From the NCBI RefSeq assembly GCF_018143015.1, contig NC_054746.1, positions 40,302,687-40,366,686 of the forward strand: a stretch of 64,000 bases of DNA. The letters run 5' to 3'. The notes under the pieces are model-generated. The model had not been told where the DNA came from, did no database searches, and was given only the letters and a program-made list of their open reading frames with translations. The stretch is from Lytechinus variegatus. Its lineage: Eukaryota; Echinodermata; Echinoidea; Temnopleuroida; Toxopneustidae. The translations under genes and the position numbers were made by a program. Each line of letters starts with the position of its first letter. Positions within the stretch are counted from its first letter, which is position 1. Shown here piece after piece: positions 24,166 to 33,922 of this stretch.

Positions 24166-24796
24166 CTTACATATTAAAGCCACGCTAACATGTTCACTTT
24201 AAACAGATAGGACCAGCTCAAGAACTCAACTACTCACTCCAGGATAAGATATTCACAAGAATGATGAATAATTTTCAGCTTCTTGATTCAACATTCATTC
24301 CACAATATTTGCCCCCCCAAAAAAAAAAAATGTTTATACACATACCAGTGGTCCTTTTCCTTCTCTATACATTCACTTTTAAATAAGGATTGTATGACAT
24401 CACTTGAACATAATTTACAGCAACATGATCATAGTATCCTAATGCATATAGGCCTATGGAAGATGATTCATTGTTTTTTTAAAGCTCTTTAGTTCCCCTT
24501 TTTAGTGAGCAAATCAAAATCAAATATACAATGAGCTCATATGCAGCAAACATATATTTTCATTGACTCATTTTTCATAATTAGAATGTCATATTAAAAA
24601 ATTGTATTCATGGTTTTGCTTTCACTTCCATGTACAGAAAAAAAGGAAACATTTACTCTGGTCAAATAAATGAATTAATGAAATTTCTGTAAAACCATTG
24701 AACACTTGTGCAGTTGGAACAATGTAAAAGAAGAAGTTTAGTAACCTCAATCCATTCAACTCCCTCCACAAGAGTCCACAAATATAATATGATTCT

Positions 24797-25040
24797 TCAT
24801 CTGGTGTACATATCCATTTTACCTTTCATGAAGAAAAACCAGGTAAAGGCAAACATCATGGCAACTGGCTTTTCAATATTTTCATCCATCATGTATCTTA
24901 TTACATCTTTGCCTGATAGGTCAATGACCTCAATCTGTTCACCTTCATCCACTAATCCCCCACCAGAATCGACTTTCATTTGATCGGTAACTTCAGCATA
25001 AAACAGTGTCATCAATGCTCCATTCACACCAACTTCATTC
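24797..25040 (-). CDS. NUDT14: NUDT14 alternative terminal exon 5c
   Basis: Third tandem version and the last before a canonical poly(A) signal. The acceptor is ATCTATGTACAG. The split codon AG|G is kept: [20 protein letters not shown], then DSGGGLVDEGEQIEVIDLS and a tail ending WFFFMKGKMDMYTR. With exons 1-4 it gives 214 residues. Differences from 5a and 5b cluster at the start of the exon, in the stretch after the GGGLVDEGE loop and in the extreme C terminus, while the [11 protein letters not shown] and [10 protein letters not shown] cores are kept. Confidence 0.85.
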
Positions 25041-25549
25041 CTGTACATAGATGTGAAAACAAGACTCGTCCATTAATAACCTACTCAGGATCACAAGACT
25101 CATTCCAAAATCACTTTCCCAAACTTCAATGACGCTTTCAATGTATATATTTTGTACAAGATACCTGCAATAAAATTACATACATGCATGCATGAAAATT
25201 TGTGCTACATTTTTTTCACATTTATACAGTTACTAACGGATATGTGGTGTGGAATGTCTTTTTAACAATCCTTAACAAATGTTTTTTTACAATCTTAATA
25301 AATCTCTCACGCATTGCACCTTCACTGAATATCTGTTCACAGATTTTATAATTTGATCAAATGGAGTTTTTAGAAACTGCAAACCACAAATTTTGCATGA
25401 TTGATCATTACCAAAGGTCAAATCCATACACCAAATGCTTACAGTTTGTAGCATCAGTATTTTTTTTTCAAAATAAAAATAATGAAACTAACCATAGTAT
25501 TTGGTCGTTACATGAATCTATTGCAAGTATCAGCTGTTATACCAAAAGT

Positions 25550-25778
25550 CTACTTTCTGTCCTTCATGAAAAAGAACCATGTGAATGCAAACATCATTCC
25601 CACTGGCTTGGTAAGGGTCTCGTCCATAATGGTCTCTAAGGCATCCTGACCACTGATTTCAATAACCTCAATTTGTTCACCTTCATCCACTAATCCCCCA
25701 CCAGAACTGACTTTCATTTGATCGGTAACTTCAGCATAAAACAGTGTCTGCAAGGTTCCCTTCACACCGACTCCAGTC
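25550..25778 (-). CDS. NUDT14: NUDT14 alternative terminal exon 5b
   Basis: Second tandem version, with an intact acceptor (CATGCACAG) but a weak pyrimidine tract. It keeps the same phase: AG|G gives [20 protein letters not shown], then SSGGGLVDEGEQIEVIEIS and a tail ending [13 protein letters not shown]. Joined to exon 4 it would give 209 residues. It is closer to 5c than to 5a at the DNA level over the [11 protein letters not shown] block. There are no stops or frameshifts before the natural end, so it appears to be under constraint. Confidence 0.85.
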
Positions 25779-26036
25779 CTGTGCATGATTGCCAAATACA
25801 GTTCATTGCGCATACACTACTCATTTTCATCAAAAATTGAGTACATATTAATTAGTAAAGGCTATATTTATCTCTTTACTGTACTCAAGCTTACTGTACT
25901 ACATTAAAATGGGCAGTAAAATTTGCTTTAAACTGTGAATTGGACATTTACGGTTACAGACAATAATATTGCAAAAGTAGATGAAAAAAATTTGCATCAA
26001 AGGAAGAATTATATTGAAATAATATAACACAAGTCA

Positions 26037-26277
26037 TCATGATGATGTCTCTTCCTTGTCTTTCATAAAGAAGAACCATGTAAATGCAAACATCATTCCA
26101 CATGGTTTAGCAATTGACTCATCCATAATGCATTTAAAGGCCTCCTGGCGACTGAGATCAATGACCTCAATCATTTCGCCTTCTTCAACCAAACCACCCC
26201 CACTGCTGACTTTCATTTGATCAGTAACTTCAGCATAAAATAATGTCTGTTGGGTTCCTTCAGTGCCTACTCCACAT
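26037..26277 (-). CDS. NUDT14: NUDT14 alternative terminal exon 5a
   Basis: First of three tandem versions of the last coding exon. The acceptor TTTTCTGTTTTCTAG is the strongest of the three, with a long pyrimidine tract. After the split codon AG|A it encodes [20 protein letters not shown], a [14 protein letters not shown] segment, then [21 protein letters not shown] and a stop (80 residues from the split codon). It is the most diverged of the three. No AATAAA appears before exon 5b begins, so its mRNA may use a non-canonical signal or run through into downstream sequence. Confidence 0.88.
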
Positions 26278-29200
26278 CTAGAAAACAGAAAATACATTTC
26301 ACCATCATTTAATTTTTTCATATATTCAAGACACTAGCAAAATAAGTTCAAGTAAAATTGCCTAAACCCCCATTCCACAGAGATCAAGACCGCTGAAAGA
26401 CCTTTGAAAGACCATGAATTTTGGTTGATCTTTCAGAGGTCTCTCAATGAACCTACAATGGTCTTTGAGGTCTTAAAGGAGTCCTGACCAATCTTTCGGT
26501 GGTCTTCGTGGTCTTCATGGGCTCCAAAACTTTTTGAAACGGCTCAAAACAGTCTTACAATGGTCTTACAGGAATATGGTCTTTCAGTGGTCTTTCAGCA
26601 GTCTTTCAATGAACTTTCAAAGGTCTTCATAGTCTTTCAATGTGCTTTCGTCAGTCTCTCAAGATCTTTGCGGAGATTACTATAAGACTCATGAGAGATC
26701 ATTGAAAGATCATTCAAAGATCACTGAAAGACCAGGCAAAGTCCATGGAAAGATCTCTGAAAGACCACTGAAAGATCTCAATAGGACTACTCAAAGACCA
26801 GCAAGACAAGAAATATCCATCAATCTTTCAGAGTTCTTTGAGGGGTCTTTCTGAGCCATTCCACAGAGATGACAAATTTCAGTGATCTTGAAGACCGCTG
26901 TAAGACCTCACCAATTTTAAGTCTCTTAGTGGTCTTTCAATGGTATCCGTTCTGTGGAATGGGGGCCCTACCAGTATGTCAAAATCAAGTTTTCAATTGA
27001 TATGACAAAACTAATTTAGTTGATGTTCCATTTAATTTTATTGAAACCCCTCTGAATATACATTTAGATTGGTAGGTAACACTAAAATTTGAAAGGTCAC
27101 TCTATTTCCACTCTAATTGTAAATTTTATTCATGAAGCAATGTTGTCTTTTTTATTACAAGTAGCTGTTATCAAATTACAGATAAATAAAATCAGAAACA
27201 TAAATAATTCCGTGTTTTCTAATGAAGGAATCAAAAGAATGCAGTTTACAGGTCTGAATAAAGACAACATACATAGCTGACTTGATTCATACTAAATCAG
27301 AGCTTACCTGAAACTTGTTATTTTCTTGAGGTTTTCCAGAGGAACTTTGTAACCTGTTTCTTCTAAGACCTCTGCTTGAGCCATCTCTGTAACATCTTTA
27401 TTCTTGTCCATGATCCCTGCACAAAGTTCAATGCACATCCCTTCCTCTCCTTTATGCTTGGCAGTGTCCACTATTTGTCCATCAGTGAATGCCTGGATTT
27501 TGGCTGCATACACCGCTAAATGTAAGGAAATGAAAATACTGGATCAGTTTTCATACTGGTACATTCAAAATATCTACCATTGTCAAGTTAACATATTTTA
27601 TCACCATGTTCCTCAAAATTTGGGTCTGTCACCTGCATACATTCATACTTTTTAAGCACTTATCCGTTCTTGGTTTAAAGAAGAAAAAGACAACATTCAC
27701 ACAGTGATAGCTTATGTAAATATGTTTTATGTACTAAAATTTAAAGTATTACCTGGTCTGAATTGCTTTACAACTGGAAATACATCCCTGTCCTTGTTGT
27801 ATAAGAGAATTGCAATGCTGCAATAAGAAGACAGAAAATATATACATCTCACAAATCTAAGAATTTATTCCAACATTCTCCATATTATTTTGGTGAAATG
27901 GCAAGGCAATGATTGACAAAAATGAAAAAAGCCAGTTTAATAAATTAATATCTCTGTCTGTTCAATACAAAATATACCCACACTGGTATTACAAAGACAT
28001 TTAATTCATATGATCCCACACCTACCGGTATTAAAATCAAACAAAGGATAATGGTGCTATTTTCACAGCTCAGTTTCAGTATCAATGGATATTGTAAGAT
28101 GGGCCTTGAGGATGACAGGAGCAAAGGGGAAGGGGGGGGGGTGGGATGTACAAGCAGTCATCATTAATTATAGAAGCAAATGCATGCACCATAACACATA
28201 TTGACTGCAAAAGCTTTGACATCAAAGTAAAGTAGAAGTACATGTACTATCTCTTCATTTTCATCACGTGATGTTATCTCAAAAGACATTTAGGAAAGGT
28301 TTCCCATGGCAATTGCTCTACGCAGATGACCTGGTGCTGATCACTACAAATGGACTAGGATTAATGACCAGAATGTCTGCAGCCCTAGAAGGAAAGGGTC
28401 TGAAGGAAGTCAATGGTCACAACTCATTATATCTGCTAATACAGACAAGACAAAAAGATTGTCTCATGTGCGGTTACTTTCATTGTGCAATGAAAGGGAG
28501 AAAACACAATTAAATACAGGGGCTAGATCCATGTAGTGATACCTCTGGTAGCATTTGTTTCCGACAAGTTGTCAGATATGATCATTTTCATTAATTTTGA
28601 TTGGCTGAGAAGCACTATTAGTAGGGCAACTGTCGGATAAAACACGACTTGTCTTTACTTGAATTTACAAACCTGTCATGTCCTTTGATGTAGTCCCATG
28701 TCTTTTTCACACCATCCTATATGCAAACACAGATAAAATACAGACCAATGAGACTGTCACTGACATCTGGTTATCAAATTATTATCAAAAAATTATTATT
28801 TAATAAATGATAAAATTCAAAACTTGATTATAAATATTGTAGCATATTTGTACATGATTTTGTAAAAAAGTGGGGGCTTATTAGGGTTTTGAAGAGCAGA
28901 GACAGAGTTGTCCTTGTGAGTTGAGTGAATGTCCTTTTCATTATGGCGAGGAGTTGGTATCCTTTGCTAACTGCTGATGACACATGCTGGTGAAATTTCA
29001 GCTGACAGTCCACTATTACACCAAACTATTACACCAAGATCCTTTTCGGCTTCCACTACTTGCAAGTCTTTCCCATACATATGGTTGCTTTTTTCAAGGT
29101 TTCTCCTGCCGATGTGCAACACTTTGCATTTGTCATCATTGTAGGGTAATTGCCATCTCTCAGACCACTCAATAAGGTTACCGTATTCAGGTCGTCTTGA

Positions 29201-32200
29201 AGACCACTCCCTCTGTGAGGGTGTATTTCCAGTACTATAGAGTTTTGTGTCATCAGCAACTAATGTTACTCTGCTATTACGTCAGATGGGAGGTCATTTA
29301 TGTAGATCAAGAAGAGAACCGGTCCGATGACACTTCCTTGCTGAATTCCGCTTGTAACAGACCCAGTCGGATGATTCTCCATTAACAAAGACTCGTTGTA
29401 CTCTTCCAATGAAAAATGCTCTAATCAAGTTCAGGAGTTTACCTTCTATACCATGTGCCTTTAGCTTGAGTAAGAGTCTTTGATGGGAAACGTTATCGAA
29501 TGCCTTCTCAAAATCAAGGTATAGGACATCTAGGGATCGTTTCACCTTCATCTAATAACCTTGACCATTCCTCAAGAACATAAAGAAGTTGAGTGGCACA
29601 CGTCCTTCCTGGGGTAAATCCATGCTGACTCTGTGTAAGTAGGTCATTTCTTAGCAAGTGTGTAACTACATCTCGAAGAATTTTCTCCATCACCTTTCCT
29701 GCAACGGATGTAAGGCTAACAGGCCTATAATTTGAGGCTTGGGTTCTACTCCCTTTCTTATGGATTGGTACTACAGTTCCTAGACCAAAAGCTTCAGTCT
29801 CTGTATTTTGCTTGTTCTGCTGAACTACGTTGATTACAGTAAAATGTCAGAAATTGTTGAATAAATCCCCAGAAACGACGGTTATTCCTGTCTATACAGT
29901 TCCCTGCTTCCAGTCCGATGGGAGTTTACCTTCCTGCATAGACTTGTTACAGATTAATGTCAATGGTTTAGCAATAGACTCAACTACCGTAACTCATTTA
30001 ATACTTTAGGATGCAACCCATCAGGTCCTGGTGACTTATTTGTATTCAAGTTTTTAACTTTTGCTGACATCTATCTCTTGTAGCCTACTTTTAATTCACT
30101 TAGCGTGCATAGGTCACTTCGCAAAGAAACTTGTATATCCAGTATACTGTCCATGTCCTCTCTAGTGAATACTTCGGAGATATACCGTAATCGTTAAGAA
30201 CACTTGCTATTTCACTATCTTATTCAGTAAATTGTCCATTGTCCTTCATGAGGCTTGTAATACAACCTTTATTCTTTACATTGCTGTTAGCTTAACGCCC
30301 AAAAGCTTTGGGATCATGGCCAATGTTTTCAACTAGGTCGAGTTCAAAGCTGTTACTTGCTGTTCTTGTTTCTTTCCTTAATTGCTTCCTCACTCGTTTA
30401 TATTGTCTTGAGTCGATTTCTCTCTCTTCTCTAGTCCTGTTCACATCTGAATAGCGTTTCCAGTAAAGCGTCTCCCTCTTAGACAGCTTAAGTATAGCTT
30501 TTGTTACATAATTATTTTTTCTCTTATCCGTGCTACACTTGCATACTGGTACATAATTTTCCATACCTTCTTTCATATTGTGAAGCAGTGAGGTCCAAGA
30601 TTGTTCACAAGTTTTGCCAGTAAAATCCTTATCCCAGTCAACTCTTTCAAGAGTCTCATTCATGGATTTGTAGTCCCCTTTCTGGAGGTTTGGACGACTT
30701 TCTCTTTCTGGCAATTTGACTTTTTCCTGAAGTACGGTATGTCAAGCTTAGTCAATATACACACATGATTATCTACCTCCAAGTGGAGGTAAATAATCAA
30801 TTGAAGATATTAGGTTATCAGGCTATCGGCTGTAAATGCAAGATCCAGAATGTTTGGATTTTGGCCATGTCTATATCATGTAGGCTCATAATCAGCAGAG
30901 GCGCATGGCCAATATGGGAGACTCTCCAATGTGGGAGATAATCTCCCATATTAGAGACTTGCTTTGCAAAAGAACAAAAGAAACAACACCAACAAAAGCA
31001 TAATTTTTTCCACCCAAAATTTTGTCTCACTGAGGTCAGAAGCCCATTTGTTTTGTGTGTGGATGACAACTAAAATCCTTATCAAAACAAAAGTAGACGG
31101 TGAAAAGGGGTAATATTTCATGAGGAATCTGCTTATCACTTATTTATTTGCCACCAAGGTAATCCTTTTGAAACAAATGTAAACAAAGGAAATTGGTCTC
31201 CCAAACTGGAGACTGTCTCTGAAATTGGATACCCAAATTCTTTACGAAAGTCTCTGTTTTGGAGATAATCCCGACCTTTCGTTTGAGGACGAGTACGCTA
31301 ATTTACAACGGTAGTTGATTTTGGAAGAGACTTTTTGGGCCCGTCGTAAAACTCTGGCCGGCAATGCAAATTGTGTGACGAGATTTTTTTTTTCGTTTCG
31401 CATCTGCGACGGAAACGTTCAATATGCTTTTCGTGTGCGAAATTCTGGTTGCTACTATGGTAACAGTGATATATCCGATTGAGGACGACTTTCCAAATCA
31501 ACATTTGACTCCTCCTAGAGCTCGAGCGGCCGCCCGGGGGGCCCACTTCCATTGATTAGTGGATACCAAGAGCGATCACGCGTAAAAGGGGACAGAGTGG
31601 GCAAGTACATTACGTATAGACCTATGTAACGTTATAAAGGTGTCAAAACGATGTTTAAAATGCTGAAAAAAGGATACATATCCAATACTTGTAGGGTTTC
31701 ACACTTGTTAAGAGATGCATTTTCATAATCTGGAAAATAATTGCTTCCCTTGTTTAGCGGGGTACTGTTCGAAACCCCATGGTCGTGCCTGGTATCCACT
31801 CATCAATGGAAGTGGTCCCCCCCGGAATTTGAATCTAATCCACATTTCTGCGGAAAGTAAAACATAATGCCCATTACATCGTGTGCTAGAGGCATATCGT
31901 TTGTGTGGAAGGGGTTAAACAACAGAAACAAAAGAAACCTGCGAGGTCAACACATCCCTGGTCAAACGTATTGCATGCCGTGTACATACGTGTATCAACG
32001 CATGCGAAATGAAATGTTCGGCTGGAGAGGTTGATCTAACCCATGAAATCAATTGCCAGTGATCCACCAATAATCCACATTAAATGCAATATTGATTCGA
32101 TGGACTGTAATGATCTATATCTAAGCCTTCATTCAGTAAGTTTTTCCTCTCTCAATATGTAGTTGATTTTTTTGAAAAACCACTTTCTTATCCATGTCAT

Positions 32201-33545
32201 AATTTATTTTAGGTCCTGCATTTCGAATATCTCCAGCCATCAGTCGTAATATACATGCACATACAGTGCGGGTGTCGCGGGAAAGGATTTTGCACACGAA
32301 AGGAAGATCTGTACGGCCTGTAATCCCCCGGTAACACAAAGCTTAGCATTGATTGTAGAACAGTTTTCTACGTTTGATTCTATTGACTATAATGTACAAT
32401 CAATCTTAAAAATCAAGTGTATGATTAAGCGTAAACATTTGTAGGGAACCCTAATATTAGCGTCGATGAGGATTGCGAAAGGTCCCAAATCTCTCTCTTG
32501 GGAGACAGTCTCCAATATTGGCCGTGCGCCTCCGGGGGTTACTCAGTATATAATGCATAGTGGGTACATGTATGTGCCGCGGAGGGGACCCCCATTTTCA
32601 CACTCGAATTTCCGTTCCAAGGCATAGCATTTTTGTCTTTAATATTGAGAAAAAGAACAAAGAAATCCACTCCGAGACATAGCATTTTCTTCTTATCAAG
32701 AAAAAAGTAGAAAGAAATCCGTTCCAAAGCTTCGCATATTTTTCGTTACACCGTTCCGGTCGCATTGATCTGCTACAAGGAGCTGCAATGAGCGGCCGTA
32801 GAGCACTTTTTGACGGTCGCCTAAGTGCGAGCGCACCCTGTGGAGGCCGCGCTAGTTGCGTCATGCATGATTGCCCGTTCCATAGGGATGCATACGCGCT
32901 CACAAAGATACGGAGATCCGTTCCGAGGACCCTGTTTTCACAAACATTTGTAGTTCCGAAGCCCGTTCCTCCTCCTTTTTACAAGCCCGCTCCAAGGCCC
33001 CCTTTTTATGCCTCGCCCGCGGCACACCCCTACCACTTATTTGGTCAAGTGCCCCCCCCCCATGCGCCTCTGCTGATAATGCTGCGAAACAAAAATACAG
33101 AGACTGAACTTAAGCTTTTTTTTTGGTGAGATGGAGCCAACAGAGTTCAGTGGAACAACCAATATAACAGAGACCGAAGCTTTTGGTCTAGGATCCGTGA
33201 TGTAATGACAATATTAAAATTAAAAAAATATCATCACGGTCCTCTACATTCACTACACTCTACAGCGCGGCGAGTGCTGCTGAGACTGAGTGGGAAATTA
33301 CTGACTGCATGATGCAGCGGCGCAGCCAAAACCCGCGACCAGCGCAGCTGGCTGCGCTGGCTAGCTCTGCGACTGCGGGTAGGAATCCAGGTTTTGAACT
33401 TTTGGGTGCGCTAACTCCAACTTGACCAAAAAAAATAAAAAATAACCTTAGCTAGACTTACCTGTTTATATAGCAGTCGGAAAGGTGTCACATACTGAGA
33501 ACTAGAACAAAGAGAAACACTGACATCAGATATTTTATCGGCCAT
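26037..33545 (-). CDS. NUDT14: NUDT14-like UDP-sugar pyrophosphatase (Nudix hydrolase), isoform with terminal exon 5a
   Basis: Gene-strand exons are 33545-33462, 28716-28673, 27817-27753, 27515-27308 and 26277-26037. Phases 0, 2, 1, 2 are consistent and introns are GT-AG; the product is 213 residues (human NUDT14: 222). Exon 1 encodes [20 protein letters not shown]; exon 2 [14 protein letters not shown]; exon 3 [13 protein letters not shown] then VKQFRP; exon 4 [20 protein letters not shown] followed by AEVLEETGY. This last block is the Nudix box (residues about 98-120), with metal-binding Glu113, Glu116 and Glu117 but Ala112 where the consensus has Arg. Exon 5a adds [19 protein letters not shown] and a GGGLVEEGE loop. 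The family hydrolyses UDP-glucose and related sugar nucleotides to sugar-1-phosphate and UMP in the cytosol. Two further complete terminal exons follow. Intron 1 carries a LINE and foldbacks without touching coding exons. Confidence 0.93.
26367..26965. mobile_element. 599-bp foldback made of GTCTTTCA / TGAAAGAC words, in NUDT14 intron 4
   Basis: TIRs CCCCCATTCCACAGA (left) and TCTGTGGAATGGGGG (right) are perfect. The first part is dominated by GGTCTTTCAGTGG-type words, the later part by CTGAAAGACCACTGAAAGA, so the two halves fold on each other. It lies between exon 4 and alternative exon 5a. The short frame at 26642-26854 is a repeat artefact. Confidence 0.75.
28265..28515 (+). mobile_element. 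LINE reverse-transcriptase fragment (YADD region)
   Basis: [19 protein letters not shown] followed by [13 protein letters not shown] resembles the catalytic YADD block and following helix of RTE/L1-like LINE reverse transcriptases. Only this piece remains; it lies in NUDT14 intron 2 on the opposite strand. Confidence 0.65.
28535..28660. mobile_element. partial copy of the GACAAGTTGTCAGATxTGA MITE
   Basis: CCGACAAGTTGTCAGATATGA, TGATTGGCTGAGAAGCACTA and CAACTGTCGGATAAAACACG match the interior of the MITE at 38795-38937; the GGGGCGTTTCAT ends are lost. Confidence 0.6.
28830..30735 (-). mobile_element. degenerate non-LTR retrotransposon (LINE) in NUDT14 intron 1
   Basis: Order on the minus strand: a pre-RT linker (30714-30292, basic, with [19 protein letters not shown]); an RT finger block [20 protein letters not shown] (about 29790-29730); [34 protein letters not shown] (about 29525); [20 protein letters not shown]; a [11 protein letters not shown] active-site block (about 29265-29230; Val replaces the usual Tyr or Phe before ADD); then [17 protein letters not shown] and the thumb region to about 28830. 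This is typical of the CR1/L2/Jockey group. The endonuclease domain is not seen, and several stops and frameshifts show it is dead. Confidence 0.85.
30897..32535. mobile_element. 1.6-kb foldback with GAGGCGC ends in NUDT14 intron 1
   Basis: AGAGGCGCATGGCCAATATG-GGAGAC at the left is inverted at the right (GTCTCC-AATATTGGCCGTGCGCCTC). GGAGAC/GTCTCC words are repeated inside both ends. A separate MITE (31536-31823) sits inside it. The internal short frames show no motif. Confidence 0.6.
31536..31823. mobile_element. 288-bp MITE nested in the 30897-32535 foldback
   Basis: GGGGGGCCCACTTCCATTGA-TTAGTGGATACCA at the left is inverted at the right as TGGTATCCACTCATCAATGG-AAGTGGTCCCCCCC. Confidence 0.7.
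32600..33010. repeat. GTTCC-motif tandem array, about 55-63-bp period
   Basis: CCGTTCCAAGGCATAGCATTTT, CCACTCCGAGACATAGCATTTT and CCGTTCCAAAGCTTCGCATATTTT are successive units. More distant CCGTTCCGAGG, CCCGTTCC and CGCTCCAAGG words follow to about 33000, interrupted by a GC-rich block. Confidence 0.55.
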
Positions 33546-33720
33546 GGCAGCAGAATCAGTCGTTCAGTCCCACCCCTAACGCAAAGCTATCTATGTTTTA
33601 CACATATTTTTATCTACGTTTATACGCATGCGCTCACACATACATGCAGCTCGCAGGGGTAATCCCCTGCCCTGGCCGCGTTCCCAGGCCAGCCACAAGT
33701 GTCAATAATATACATCTCTA
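33546..33720 (-). promoter_or_regulatory. NUDT14 promoter / 5' UTR region
   Basis: Lies directly upstream of the NUDT14 ATG. It contains the NRF1-like palindrome core ACGCATGCGC at 33624-33633 and is richer in CG than its flanks. No TATA box was convincing. Confidence 0.4.
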
Positions 33721-33922
33721 TGGCCAGCCACCATCTGTTCCTTGCCGTTCGCACACTCACCATTTCGACTAATAAACAGTTGGTCCAATATCCCGGTCCA
33801 ATATAGCAATTAAGTCCATATACAAATTGATCTATTTAGACTATATATTAATTTGGCATCATGAATGAAAATGAATCGAAATAGCTAGACCCACTGCGCC
33901 CGCTAGACCAACTGGCTGTGAG

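Noticed and set aside
24797-25778. Exons 5b and 5c as dead duplicates
   Set aside because: Both keep acceptor, phase, open frame and core residues; decay would be expected to break at least one of these.
31298-31552. 84-codon Arg-rich frame as a first exon
   Set aside because: It starts in a MITE end and spans the polylinker-like string; no family motif and no NUDT14 phase link.
32780-33129. 113-codon Pro-rich frame
   Set aside because: It reads the GTTCC-motif array and adjacent GC-rich repeat; no domain.
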